A stretch of DNA of 64,000 nt from Streptomyces sp. Tu 3180 (GCF_009852415.1 NZ_WOXS01000002.1:1302001-1366000), one strand, 5' to 3'. Positions 15,980 through 24,780 are shown, numbered from the stretch's first letter. The notes: generated from the letters alone by a model not told the origin. Program-made: numbers and translations.

Positions 15980-16671
15980 GCACCCTCGGCCCCCTCTCGG
16001 TCATCTTCGATCTCGACGGAACGCTCGTGGACAGCGAGCCGAACTACTACGAGGCGGGCCGGCAGACCCTCGCCGCGTACGGCGTCCCGGACTTCTCGTG
16101 GGCCGAGCACGAGCGGTACGTCGGCATCAGCACCCGGGAGACGGTCGCCGACTGGCGGGAACGGTACGGGCTGCGGGCCGGCGTGGAGGAGCTGCTCGCG
16201 GTGAAGAACCGCCGCTATCTGGAGCTGGCCCGCGCCTCCACGCGCGTGTACCCGCAGATGCGCGCCTTCGTCGAGCTGCTGGCGGACGAGGGCGTGCCGA
16301 TGGCCGTGGCCTCCGGCTCCTCGCCCGAGGCCATCGGGGCGGTCCTGGCGGGCACGGGCCTGGACGCGCACCTGCGCACCGTCGTCTCGGCCGACGAGGT
16401 GGCGCGCGGCAAGCCGGCTCCCGACGTCTTCCTGGAGGCGGCCCGCCGGCTCGGCGCGGACCCCGGCGACTGCGTGGTGCTGGAGGACGCGGCCCCGGGC
16501 GCCACCGCCGCGCACGCGGCCGGGATGCGCTGCATCGCGATCCCGTACGTCGCCGAGCAGGCCGACGCCGCGGAGTTCGCCACCGCCGGCCTGCTGCTGC
16601 GCGGCGGGCAGCGGGAGTTCACGGCGCGAGCGGCGCACGCGTGGCTGACCCGGACGGCCCGGACCGCCTGA
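15976..16671 (+). CDS. HAD-superfamily phosphatase, beta-phosphoglucomutase-like
   Basis: A 231-residue HAD hydrolase. Motif I is VIFDLDGTLVDSEPNYYEAG with nucleophile and acid/base aspartates; motif II is MAVASGSSPEAIGAVL; motif III is the Lys in RGKPAPDVFLEAA; motif IV is DCVVLEDAAPGATAAHAAGM. The helical C1 cap lies between motifs I and II. This subgroup acts on sugar phosphates or similar small phosphates. The ATG at 15976 overlaps the lrp stop; an ATG at 15967 is also in frame. Confidence 0.92.
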   Translation: MSTLGPLSVIFDLDGTLVDSEPNYYEAGRQTLAAYGVPDFSWAEHERYVGISTRETVADWRERYGLRAGVEELLAVKNRRYLELARASTRVYPQMRAFVELLADEGVPMAVASGSSPEAIGAVLAGTGLDAHLRTVVSADEVARGKPAPDVFLEAARRLGADPGDCVVLEDAAPGATAAHAAGMRCIAIPYVAEQADAAEFATAGLLLRGGQREFTARAAHAWLTRTARTA

Positions 16672-16728
16672 GCGGCGCCCCGCCCCCGCGCTCCCCCGCG
16701 GACGTCCGGAACCGATCGCCCCGACCCG

Positions 16729-16757
16729 TTGACGCCCTCCCGTCCCCTCCCTATCGT
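16729..16757 (+). promoter_or_regulatory. Promoter of the GH127 gene
   Basis: TTGACG (16729-16734) and TATCGT (16752-16757) are separated by 17 bases, a near-ideal housekeeping promoter for this genus, 57 bases before the start codon. Confidence 0.65.
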
Positions 16758-16783
16758 CTGGTCGATTGCTCGCACGGCGTTCG

Positions 16784-16798
16784 TGATGTCGAACATCA
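16784..16798. promoter_or_regulatory. Palindromic operator before the GH127 gene
   Basis: TGATGT-CGA-ACATCA is a perfect 6-base inverted repeat with a 3-base centre, sitting between the promoter and the ribosome site. It is likely a repressor site that would block elongation or clearance; no regulator gene is adjacent. Confidence 0.6.
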
Positions 16799-16813
16799 AG
16801 TGGAGGAGCATCC

Positions 16814-19636
16814 ATGGCACGGCCCCTCTCCCGACGCACCCTCTTCCAGGCCGCCGCCGTGACGGCGGCGGCCACCGCCACGTCCCCCGCGGCCGCCGGG
16901 CGCGCCGCCGCCGCACCGGACGCGCCGGCCGCCGGCCCCGGCGTGCCGGCCGCGTGGACCGCGCGGCCGTTCGCGCTCGAGGACGTGGCCCTCGGACCGG
17001 GCGTCTTCGCCGACAAGCGACGGCTGGTGCTCGACCACGCCCGCGGCTACGACGTGGACCGGCTGCTCCAGGTCTTCCGCGCCAACGCCGGCCTGTCCAC
17101 CCGCGGCGCGGTCGCCCCCGGCGGCTGGGAAGGACTGGACGGGGAGGCCAACGGCAATCTGCGCGGCCACTACACCGGCCACTTCCTGACCATGCTGGCG
17201 CAGGCGTACCGCAGCACCGGGGAACAGGTCTTCGCGGACCGCGTCGACGCCGTGGTCGGCGCGCTCACCGAGGTGCGCGCGGCGCTGCGCCGCGGCCCGG
17301 CCGTGCTGAGCACCACCGGACGGTTCGGGCGTGCCGCGGAGAACGTGCGGGGCTCCCACCAGTACGTGGACCTCCCGGGCGCCGTTCTCGGCGGCGCCCC
17401 GGCGCTCACCCTGTCCGCCTGGGTGAGGCCCGCGCACGACGCCGCCTGGGCGCGGATCCTCGACTTCGGCGACGACACCACCCGCTACCTGTACCTGGCC
17501 GTCCGGAACGCCGACGGGGTGCCGAGGTTCGCCGTCACCACCTCCGGGCCCGGCGGCGAACAGGGGCTCGACGGCACCGCGCCGCTGCCGCTCGGCGAGT
17601 GGAGCCATGTCGCCGTGACCCTCGCGGACGGCACCGGCACCCTCTACGTCGACGGAGCCGCCGTCGCCCGCAACACGGCGATGACCCTGACCCCGGCCGC
17701 GCTCGGCACCCTCGCGCACCACTGGCTGGGCCGCTCCCACTTCCCCGCCGACCCCGTCTTCGCCGGCGCCTTCGGGGGCGTCGAGGTCTTCTCGCGCGCC
17801 CTGACCCCCGCCGAGATCACCGAGCTGCGGGGCCGCCGGGCCGCCGACGCGTCGGCCGGCCGGGGCGACCTGGCGTCGTACGCCTTCGACGAGACCGCCG
17901 GCGCGACGTTCGCGGACGCCTCCGGCCGCGGTCTGGACGCCACCCTGCGCCGCACCTGGGGCGCGCCCAGCCACCCGGGGTTCCTCGCCGCGTACCCGGA
18001 GACGCAGTTCATCGAACTGGAGTCGATGACCGGCAGCGACTACACCCGGGTGTGGGCGCCGTACTACACCGCCCACAAGATCCTCAAAGGGCTGCTCGAC
18101 GCGCACCTCGCCACGGACGACGACCGGGCGCTCGACCTGGCGTCCGGTCTGTGCGACTGGATGCACGCGCGGCTGTCCGTGCTGCCGCGGGCCACCCTGC
18201 AGCGGATGTGGGGGCTGTTCTCCAGCGGGGAGTTCGGCGGCCTCGTCGAGGCGGTCTGCGATCTGCACGCCCTCACCGGCAAGGCCGAACACCTCGCCCT
18301 GGCCCGCCTGTTCGGCCCGGACCGGCTCATCGACGCCTGCGCCGCGGACACCGACGTCCTCGACGGGCTGCACGCCAACCAGCACATCCCCGTCTTCACG
18401 GGCCTGGCACGGCTGCACGACGAGACGGGCGAGGAGCGCTACCTCACGGCCGCGAAGAACTTCTGGCGCATGGTCGTCCCCCATCGCGTGTACGGGATCG
18501 GCGGCACCAGCAGCGGCGAGTTCTTCAGGGCCCGCGACGTGATCGCGGGCACGATCGGCGCCACCACCGCCGAGACCTGCTGCGCGTACAACATGCTCAA
18601 GCTGAGCCGGACGCTGTTCTTCCACGAGCAGGACCCGGCCTACATGGACTACTACGAGCGGGCCCTGTACAACCAGGTGCTCGGCTCCAAGCAGGACCGG
18701 CCGGACGCGGAGAAGCCGCTCGTCACGTACTTCATCGGCCTGACGCCCGGTCACGTGCGGGACTACACGCCCAAGCAGGGCACCACCTGCTGCGAGGGCA
18801 CCGGCCTGGAGAGCGCCACGAAGTACCAGGACTCGGTGTACTTCGCGAAGGCCGACGGGAGCGCCCTGTACGTCAACCTCTACAGCGCCTCCCGGCTGAC
18901 CTGGGCCGAGAAGGGCGTCACGGTCACGCAGACCACCCGCTACCCCGAGGAGCAGGGCAGCACGCTCACCGTCGGCGGCGGCCGGGCCTCCTTCACCCTG
19001 CTGCTGCGGGTGCCGTCCTGGGCGGACGCCGGTTTCCGGGTGACCGTCAACGGGCGGGCGGTGCCGGGGACCCCGGCCGCCGGAAGCTACTTCGCCGTCT
19101 CCCGGACCTGGCGCGACGGCGACACCGTACGGATCTCCGTCCCCTTCCGGCTGCGGGTGGAGAGGACCCCGGACGACCCCACCCTGCAGACCCTGTTCCT
19201 CGGCCCGGTCAACCTGGTCGCCCGCGAACCGGCGACGGACCACCTGCGGTTCGGGCTGTACCGCAACGCGGGTCTCTCCGGCGATCTGCTGCCCTCCCTC
19301 ACCCCGGTCGCCGGGCAGCCGCTGCACCACACGCTGGACGGCGTCCGGCTGGCGCCCTTCTCCGAGGGCACCGAGGACCCGACGCACGCCTACTTCCGGC
19401 GCTCGGAGCCGCGGGTGGTCCTCGGCGGCCTGGACTCCGGCGTCGCCAACCCCGCCCGCGGCGACGGCACCACGCTCCTGGACGAGATCTGGGCCGGTGC
19501 GCCCTTCACCGGCAAGGGGGCGCTGGTGACACGGGTGCGGTCCGCCGTGCGGACCTGGGTGTCCGACGGCCTGCTGAGCGCGGCGGACGGCGACACCGTG
19601 GTGCGTACGGCGCGGCGGGCCGCGTACGCGCCCTGA
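16814..19636 (+). CDS. Tat-secreted GH127-type beta-L-arabinofuranosidase with inserted LamG domain
   Basis: A 940-residue exported glycoside hydrolase. The N-terminus has a twin-arginine signal (SRRTLFQAA) and an Ala-rich cleavage region. The GH127 (alpha/alpha)6 barrel starts at about residue 50 (FALEDVALGPGVFADKR) and is interrupted at about 165-390 by a LamG/concanavalin-like domain (GSHQYVDLPGAVLGG, LSAWVRP, GTLYVDGAAVARNT). The barrel resumes at about 400 (FIELESMTGSDYTRVWAPYYTAHKI). The zinc-thiolate catalytic site of this family appears complete: E587 and C589 in AETCCAYN, C659 and C660 in TTCCEGTG, with one of the latter pair the nucleophile. The ribosome site GGAGGAG is five bases upstream. 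A role in plant arabinan or extensin breakdown fits the nearby pectate lyase. Confidence 0.92.
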   Translation: MARPLSRRTLFQAAAVTAAATATSPAAAGRAAAAPDAPAAGPGVPAAWTARPFALEDVALGPGVFADKRRLVLDHARGYDVDRLLQVFRANAGLSTRGAVAPGGWEGLDGEANGNLRGHYTGHFLTMLAQAYRSTGEQVFADRVDAVVGALTEVRAALRRGPAVLSTTGRFGRAAENVRGSHQYVDLPGAVLGGAPALTLSAWVRPAHDAAWARILDFGDDTTRYLYLAVRNADGVPRFAVTTSGPGGEQGLDGTAPLPLGEWSHVAVTLADGTGTLYVDGAAVARNTAMTLTPAALGTLAHHWLGRSHFPADPVFAGAFGGVEVFSRALTPAEITELRGRRAADASAGRGDLASYAFDETAGATFADASGRGLDATLRRTWGAPSHPGFLAAYPETQFIELESMTGSDYTRVWAPYYTAHKILKGLLDAHLATDDDRALDLASGLCDWMHARLSVLPRATLQRMWGLFSSGEFGGLVEAVCDLHALTGKAEHLALARLFGPDRLIDACAADTDVLDGLHANQHIPVFTGLARLHDETGEERYLTAAKNFWRMVVPHRVYGIGGTSSGEFFRARDVIAGTIGATTAETCCAYNMLKLSRTLFFHEQDPAYMDYYERALYNQVLGSKQDRPDAEKPLVTYFIGLTPGHVRDYTPKQGTTCCEGTGLESATKYQDSVYFAKADGSALYVNLYSASRLTWAEKGVTVTQTTRYPEEQGSTLTVGGGRASFTLLLRVPSWADAGFRVTVNGRAVPGTPAAGSYFAVSRTWRDGDTVRISVPFRLRVERTPDDPTLQTLFLGPVNLVAREPATDHLRFGLYRNAGLSGDLLPSLTPVAGQPLHHTLDGVRLAPFSEGTEDPTHAYFRRSEPRVVLGGLDSGVANPARGDGTTLLDEIWAGAPFTGKGALVTRVRSAVRTWVSDGLLSAADGDTVVRTARRAAYAP

Positions 19637-19728
19637 GAACGGGCGGAAGTTCTTTCCGAAGCGGTGATTGTTTCGCGTCCGGCGTCCGTACTTCCTGGTG
19701 TTGGGCCGTTCATATCCCAGGAGGCACG

Positions 19729-20478
19729 ATGCGCATCTCGCGCAGCACGGCAGGAACCGCGTTCGTGGGCGGAGCCATGGTCCTCACCCTCACCGCGCTC
19801 GCCTACCCCACCATGCTGGGCGTGCAGAACACATCGACCACGCAGGACCGGGTGATCGCCAACACCAACTACGGCCCGCTGACCGAGGCGGACCGCGACT
19901 TCGTGGTCAAGGTGCGCGCGGCCGGCCTGTGGGAGCACCCCCTGGGGCTGCTGGCGATGGAGCGGGGGACGACGCCGGAGATGAAGGAGGCCGGCGAGCA
20001 CCTGGTCGTCGGGCACGGCCGGCTCGACGCCAGCTGCCGCAAGATCTCCCTCGAGCTCGGCATCACGCTGCCGAACCAGGCGTCGCCCCAGCAGCAGCAG
20101 TTCGTGGAGACCGTGAGGTCCAGCGCCGGCAAGGAGTTCGACTCCACCGCGGTGAACATCATGCGCGTGACGCACGGGCAGATCTTCCCGGCCATCGCCA
20201 AGATCCGGGCCAACACCAGGAACACCCTCGTCCGGCAGCTCGCCGACCAGGCCAACGACACCGTGCTCGACCACATCACGGTGCTGGAGAAGACGGGGCT
20301 GGTCAATCACGAGCAGGTCAACTTCCAGCAGACCAGCCCGCCCAAGATGCCCCAGGAGCAGGTGACCCCGCCGGCTCCGCAGGCGGGCGCGCCGGTCCTC
20401 GTGCTGGAGATCCCCGAGGAGCTGAAGGACCTGAACACGGCTTCCCCGGCGCCGTCCCCGTCGCCCACGGTGAAGTAG
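19729..20478 (+). CDS. DUF4142 domain secreted protein
   Basis: A 249-residue protein with an N-terminal signal or anchor (residues 1-30) and a helical DUF4142 domain, a ferritin-like bundle: LTEADRDFVVKVRAAGLWEHPLG, AGEHLVVGHGRLDASCRKISLELGI and MRVTHGQIFPAIAKIRANTRN. The C-terminus is a Pro/Gln-rich tail. AGGAGG precedes the ATG by three bases. The family is extracytoplasmic and of unknown function, and like DUF305 is suspected of metal or oxidative-stress roles. The TAG stop lies inside the terminator stem shared with the next gene. Confidence 0.9.
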   Translation: MRISRSTAGTAFVGGAMVLTLTALAYPTMLGVQNTSTTQDRVIANTNYGPLTEADRDFVVKVRAAGLWEHPLGLLAMERGTTPEMKEAGEHLVVGHGRLDASCRKISLELGITLPNQASPQQQQFVETVRSSAGKEFDSTAVNIMRVTHGQIFPAIAKIRANTRNTLVRQLADQANDTVLDHITVLEKTGLVNHEQVNFQQTSPPKMPQEQVTPPAPQAGAPVLVLEIPEELKDLNTASPAPSPSPTVK

Positions 20479-20510
20479 CCCGCGGGCCCGCCGGGCGGGC
20501 CCGCGGGCTA
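20476..20510. terminator. Bidirectional terminator containing both stop codons
   Basis: A perfect 16-base-pair stem (20476-20491 with 20495-20510) and 3-base loop. The left arm begins with the TAG stop of the DUF4142 gene, and the right arm ends with the complement of the TAG stop of the convergent LysR-like gene. Confidence 0.85.
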
Positions 20511-21272
20511 CGACCTGCGGCGGGGCTTGCCGCGGCGCGGGGTCTTCGACGAGCCGCCGGTGCCCTTCCGGCGGCCCCCGCCGGCCGGTCCGCCCGCCGC
20601 CTGCTGCCGGCGGGCGCCGTCCCGGTCGGCGCGCCGGGGTTTCTCCTGCGCCGGCTGCCGGGGACGGCCCCGGGTGCTGTTGACGGTCCGGCCGCGGACG
20701 ATGCCGATGAAGTCCTCCACCCGGTCCGTCGTCGCGTCCTCGGGCCAGGCCAGGGCCACGCTCGACCCGGGGGCGTCCGTGAGGGGCCGGTGGGTGAGGT
20801 CCTTGCGGTGGTGCAGCCGGGCCAGCGACAGCGGCACGACGAGCACGCCGATCCCGGCCGCGACCAGTTCGACGGCGTCGGCGGTGGTGGCGGGGCGCTC
20901 GAGGGCGGGCCGCCCGGGCAGGGCCTCCCAGTCGAGGACGTCGTCGAGGGGGTGCAGCACGATGTCGTCGGCCAGGTCCCCGGGGGTCACCTCGTCCACC
21001 GCCGTGACGAGGTGGTCCCTGGGCACCACGACGACCGTCTGCTCGGTGTAGAGGGGGATCGCGCTGAGGACCGTCCGGTCGACGGGCAGCCGGACCAGAC
21101 CCGCGTCGGCGTCCCCGCCCAGCAGCAGCCCCTGCGCCTCCCCGGCGGGCACCTGCGTGAGGGTCAGCGGGACGTCGGGCAGCCGCTCGTTCCAGATGCG
21201 CACCCATTTGTCGGGCATCACCCCGGGGACGTACACGAGCCGGAACGAGGGGGGTACTTCCGAGCCTGTCAC
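20508..21272 (-). CDS. LysR effector-binding domain protein without HTH, basic tail
   Basis: A 254-residue protein. From the first residues it reads as the periplasmic-binding-like effector domain of LysR regulators (FRLVYVPGVMPDKWVRIWNERLPDVPLTL, AGLVRLPVDRTVLSAIPLYTEQTVVVVPRDH, TADAVELVAAGIGVLVVPLSLARL in parts). The usual N-terminal helix-turn-helix is absent. The last 50 residues are a disordered Arg/Lys/Gly/Pro tail that could bind nucleic acid. The upstream bases do not encode a missing HTH in frame. The GTG start follows TAACCT by six bases, so a leaderless transcript is likely. It is divergent from a DUF5997 gene, a pairing seen in many Streptomyces. Confidence 0.85.
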   Translation of the reverse strand: MTGSEVPPSFRLVYVPGVMPDKWVRIWNERLPDVPLTLTQVPAGEAQGLLLGGDADAGLVRLPVDRTVLSAIPLYTEQTVVVVPRDHLVTAVDEVTPGDLADDIVLHPLDDVLDWEALPGRPALERPATTADAVELVAAGIGVLVVPLSLARLHHRKDLTHRPLTDAPGSSVALAWPEDATTDRVEDFIGIVRGRTVNSTRGRPRQPAQEKPRRADRDGARRQQAAGGPAGGGRRKGTGGSSKTPRRGKPRRRS

Positions 21273-21278
21273 CTGGCC

Positions 21279-21323
21279 AGGTTACCGGCCGTGGTCGGCC
21301 CTCGCGCACATGCTCGATACCCT
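21279..21323. promoter_or_regulatory. Divergent leaderless promoters, LysR-like and DUF5997 genes
   Basis: On the minus strand TAACCT (21284 to 21279) lies six bases before the GTG at 21272. On the plus strand TACCCT (21318-21323) lies seven bases before the ATG at 21331. Neither gene has a Shine-Dalgarno sequence. The -35 boxes are not convincing. Confidence 0.5.
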
Positions 21324-21330
21324 GGACACC

Positions 21331-21723
21331 ATGACGTCGCACCAGAGCACCCAGACGATGAAGCCCGCGACCGCGGCCAAGAAGCTGGGTGTGTACCTCG
21401 AGGCCACCCCCGCCGACTTCCGGGAGGGTGCCGTCTCACGGGCCGAGCTGAACGCGCTCCAGACCGACCCGCCCCAGTGGCTGCGCGACCTGCGGCGCGA
21501 CGGCCCGCACCCGCGCCCGGTGGTCGCGGCGAAGCTGGGCGTCTCCATCGCCGGTCTCGCCCGCGGCGGGGTCACCGAGCCCCTCACCACCGAGCAGATC
21601 GAGGCGCTGAAGCAGGAGCGTCCCGAGTGGCTGGAGCGGGAGCGCGCCACCCAGGCGGAGGTCCGCAGGGAGGCGGCGCGGATCAAGAAGCGCGACGCCG
21701 AGCGCGCGGCACGCGGCCACTGA
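21331..21723 (+). CDS. DUF5997 family protein
   Basis: A 130-residue small basic protein of a conserved actinobacterial family of unknown function. It starts with MKPATAAKKLGVYLEATPADF, a conserved block resembling a nucleic-acid-binding helix, then PPQWLRDLRRDGPHPRPVVAAKLGVSIAGLARGG in parts, and ends in a charged helix (ERATQAEVRREAARIKKRDAER) likely to be coiled coil. The repeated AAKLGV motif (twice) suggests two related helix-turn-helix-like units. It is divergent from the HTH-less LysR-type protein, which raises the possibility that the two act together. Confidence 0.85.
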   Translation: MTSHQSTQTMKPATAAKKLGVYLEATPADFREGAVSRAELNALQTDPPQWLRDLRRDGPHPRPVVAAKLGVSIAGLARGGVTEPLTTEQIEALKQERPEWLERERATQAEVRREAARIKKRDAERAARGH

Positions 21724-21813
21724 CCCGGCCGGGGCCGCCGCTCCTCCCCCAGGCCCCGGAGGCCCGGGAAAACCCGGGTGCGGCGGCGCTCGGGGCTCTG
21801 GGACCATGCCCGG

Positions 21814-23994
21814 ATGGATCACCGCCTCGAACAGTTGATCGTCCGGCGCACCCGTCGTCTCCCCTCCCCCACCGGTCCCTCGGGGGACGGGAGCACCGCG
21901 GCGCGCCAGTTCGACGCCGCGCTGATGTCGGTCGGCTTCAAGCTCTCCGCCCGGCTGCTGGAGCACCTGTCGGGGCTGTCCGAGGAGGCGGTCGTCGACA
22001 CGGCCGTCCGCACCCTGGGCACCGTCCGTGAGACGGTCGGCGACCACGTGCGGCACAACGTGTACTTCGTCGACTTCCCGGCGAACGTGCCGGACACCTT
22101 CGACTTCTGGATGCGCTGCGTCACCGAGGCGCTCGCCGACGGCACCGCGCGCGAGGGCGTCCTCGCCCGGCTCCGCACGGGCGTGCTGGACCTGCTCACG
22201 CTGCCGTCGTACGGCGCCTACCGCCACACCTACGCCGAGATGCTCGCCGCCCACGACGAGCTGATCGCCGCCGCGGGCGACCGGACGACGGTCCTGCACC
22301 TCGGCGGCTCCCTGGACGACGAGGTCACCGCCCTGTACCTGGCCCTCGCCGGGAGCGGCACCCCGCTGGGCGACGAGGGGCTGGCCGACCTCGAGACCCT
22401 GGCCGGCGCGTGCGCGGCGGGGCCGCAGCCCGGGGCGATCCCGGTCCGGGAGAACCGCGCGGTCGTCAACCGGGCACGGCTCCGGGCCGGCGCGGACCTG
22501 CTGCTGGACACCGTGACCGACGTCCTGCGCCTGGCCTGCGCGCTGTCGGACGGCGACGTGACCCTGCAGCGGCCGACACGGTTCCGGGCGCTGTCCCGGC
22601 CCGTGCGCCGCGCGCTGCTGGCGGGCCTCGACGCGGTGGTGGAGACCTCCCCCGCCAAGCTCGCCGACGTCCTCGCCCACCGGGAGGCGTTCAAGCGGCT
22701 CGGCGAGCGGCTGCACCCGCACGAGTACCCGCGGTGGCCGCACGCGGCCGAGGTGTTCGCGGCCGCCCGGGGCGAGACACCGGTCCGTTCCCTCGACAGC
22801 CGGGTGGAGGAACTGCTCGGCCTCGGTGACGTCACCGGCGCGGTGGCGCTGCTGAAGTCCGCTCCGGGCAAGCTGTTCCGCGCGCTCGACCGCCTGCTGC
22901 GCACGGCCGGCACCGAGGAGGAGCGCGACGCGGTCGCGGCCGCCGCCGAGGAGGCCGCGCCCCTGGTCTCGGGCCGGGTGGTGCTGGCGGTGCGGGAGCA
23001 CCTGGGCAACCGGGCCGACGAGGAGGGCGGCCCCGAGGACCGCCGGGTCTTCGTGAACCGGCTCGGCCGTGCCTGGGTGGCCTCCGACAGCCGTGCGCCC
23101 CTGCCGGCTCCGGTGCGCCGGCGCCTGGTCTCCGCCTTCGACGCCGAGGTGGGCCGCCGGCTGCCCGGGCCCGGGCACCTGCTGATCGACCCCGCCGTCC
23201 TGGACGTCGCGCTCCCCCTCAGCGGCCGGGCGACGACGGCCGGGCTCGGTGTGCTGCCGCGCGGGTCCGTGTCCGCGGTGGAGGGCGAGCTGCTGCGCTT
23301 CTTCGTGTACTGGAAGCAGACCGGCCGCTCCACCGACTACGACCTGTCGGCCCTGGTCCTGGACGCCGACCACCGGACCGTCACGTGGCTGTCGTACACG
23401 GCGCTGCGGGACGTGGAGGGCACGCACTCCGGCGACGTCACCGACGCGCCCGAGGGCGCGTCGGAGTTCATCGACCTGCGGCTGGGCGCGGTGCGCGGCA
23501 GCTACATCGTGCCTCAGGTCAACATCTACTCCGGCGAGGGCTTCGAGGAGGTCGAGGAGTCCTTCTTCGGGTTCATGCTCCGGGAGGCCGGGCAGCGGGG
23601 CCGTCCGTTCGAACCGCGGACGGTGCGGATGAAGTCGGAGCTGCGCGGCCCCGGCAGGGTCGCCCTGCCGCTGGTGTTCGTGCGCGGCGACGACGGGCGG
23701 TGGCACGCCAAGTGGCTGCACCTGTACCTCAAGGGACACCCGTCGGCGAACCGGGTCGAGGGCAACCGCGTGTCGGTGGCGACCCTGCTGCGCGGCATCG
23801 CCGACCGCGAGCACCTCACCGTCCGCCACCTCACCGGGCTCCTGGCCGACCGGGCCACGGCCGTGACGTCGTGGGACGGCGAGAGGGTCCCGGACGGGCC
23901 GGTCACCTACATCGGCCTGGAGCGTCCCGAGGGGCTGCACCCGGACTCCCGGGTCCTCACCCCCGAAAACCTGCGGGACCTGATCCCCGCCTGA
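21814..23994 (+). CDS. Large TerD-family-like protein
   Basis: A 726-residue cytoplasmic protein. Residues 1 to about 480 are helical with no domain I can name (VRRALLAGLDAVVETSPAKLADVLAHREAFKRLGERLHP is typical). Residues about 490-620 resemble a TerD/calcium-binding beta-sandwich: DYDLSALVLDADHRTVTWLSYTAL, HSGDVTDAPEGASEFIDLRL and VNIYSGEGFEEVEESFFGFM. TerD proteins occur in tellurium-resistance and phage-response clusters, but here the gene stands alone. A ribosome site is not clear at the ATG, which is nevertheless the best start because the frame upstream is short and unlike protein. Confidence 0.75.
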   Translation: MDHRLEQLIVRRTRRLPSPTGPSGDGSTAARQFDAALMSVGFKLSARLLEHLSGLSEEAVVDTAVRTLGTVRETVGDHVRHNVYFVDFPANVPDTFDFWMRCVTEALADGTAREGVLARLRTGVLDLLTLPSYGAYRHTYAEMLAAHDELIAAAGDRTTVLHLGGSLDDEVTALYLALAGSGTPLGDEGLADLETLAGACAAGPQPGAIPVRENRAVVNRARLRAGADLLLDTVTDVLRLACALSDGDVTLQRPTRFRALSRPVRRALLAGLDAVVETSPAKLADVLAHREAFKRLGERLHPHEYPRWPHAAEVFAAARGETPVRSLDSRVEELLGLGDVTGAVALLKSAPGKLFRALDRLLRTAGTEEERDAVAAAAEEAAPLVSGRVVLAVREHLGNRADEEGGPEDRRVFVNRLGRAWVASDSRAPLPAPVRRRLVSAFDAEVGRRLPGPGHLLIDPAVLDVALPLSGRATTAGLGVLPRGSVSAVEGELLRFFVYWKQTGRSTDYDLSALVLDADHRTVTWLSYTALRDVEGTHSGDVTDAPEGASEFIDLRLGAVRGSYIVPQVNIYSGEGFEEVEESFFGFMLREAGQRGRPFEPRTVRMKSELRGPGRVALPLVFVRGDDGRWHAKWLHLYLKGHPSANRVEGNRVSVATLLRGIADREHLTVRHLTGLLADRATAVTSWDGERVPDGPVTYIGLERPEGLHPDSRVLTPENLRDLIPA

Positions 23995-24174
23995 CTGCTA
24001 CCGTTGGCCGCGGCGAGGCCATGAACGGGCTTCCTTCTCCTTTCCTTTCCTGAAACCAGTCCGTTCGCTCTCCCCGCCCCGCACACCCCCGACCGGGATC
24101 CCCGGCCTCGGGGGTGTTCTCGTCCGTGCCGGGGGCAAAACGGAACACCGGGCCGCTCCACCCCTTCCGGCGGA

Positions 24175-24186
24175 TAGAAATATCTA
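24175..24186. promoter_or_regulatory. AT-rich inverted repeat upstream of hypothetical gene
   Basis: TAGA-AATA-TCTA, extended by GA and CC on the flanks, is the only AT-rich block between 24.0 and 24.3 kb and lies 106 bases before the next start. It could be a promoter core or an operator. The rest of the 23995-24291 gap shows no convincing gene or site. Confidence 0.4.
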
Positions 24187-24291
24187 CCAACATGTCGGCG
24201 TACCGGGCCGCCGCGTGGACGACCGCGACACCGACGGCCCGCGTCCGGCACGCGCCCGCAGCGGCGCACCCGACCGCGCCCGGGATGGAAC

Positions 24292-24780
24292 ATGCACAGC
24301 GCCATGTGGAAGCAGGCCGTCGAGTGGCTGGCCGCGGCGGCCACGAACCCCCAGGAGTGCAAACGCGACTGGGACCGGGGCACGGGCACGGCGCTGCTCG
24401 CGGCGGGACGGTACTGGGACGTGCTCAGCGTGCCCGACCGGCTGGGACTGCTCGCCCTGGACGTCCTGTGGCGTGATCCGCTGAAGGTGCCCGGGCCCAC
24501 GCTGGTGGACGTCACGGCCCGCAGGGTGGGGTTCTTCCTGCCGCCCGATCCGGGCAGCGAGTGGGTCGGGTTCGGCGTGCGGCACGTCGGCCGGGGGTCC
24601 TGGGTCGCCGTACCACCGCCGTACCGGCCCGCCGGCCGCCTGGAGTGGCTCGTCCCGCCGGACGGCAGCGGTGTCCTGCACGCTCCCGGACCGCTCGAAC
24701 TGGCCCTGCGCGAGGCCACCTGCACGTTGGCCGTGCTGGCGCCGGTCAGCGCGGAGCCGACGGGGGCGGAGCGCTGGTGA
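24292..24780 (+). CDS. Hypothetical protein, prim-pol-associated-like family
   Basis: A 162-residue cytoplasmic protein. The pattern WLAAAATNPQECKRDWDRG, LLAAGRYWDVLSVPDRLGLLALDVL, RRVGFFLPPD and RGSWVAVPPPYR with WLVPPDGSGVLHAP resembles small Streptomyces proteins related to the bifunctional primase-polymerase regulatory fold, as found in integrative elements and in stand-alone copies. No polymerase catalytic motif is visible. The start could instead be the ATG at 24304. The 3' end overlaps that of the next, convergent gene by 35 bases. Confidence 0.65.
   Translation: MHSAMWKQAVEWLAAAATNPQECKRDWDRGTGTALLAAGRYWDVLSVPDRLGLLALDVLWRDPLKVPGPTLVDVTARRVGFFLPPDPGSEWVGFGVRHVGRGSWVAVPPPYRPAGRLEWLVPPDGSGVLHAPGPLELALREATCTLAVLAPVSAEPTGAERW

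Noticed and set aside
23957..24193. Minus-strand 78-codon frame starting in the AT-rich element
   Set aside because: It overlaps the TerD-like gene end and has no recognisable sequence; AGGAG-like bases inside it are insufficient to support a gene.
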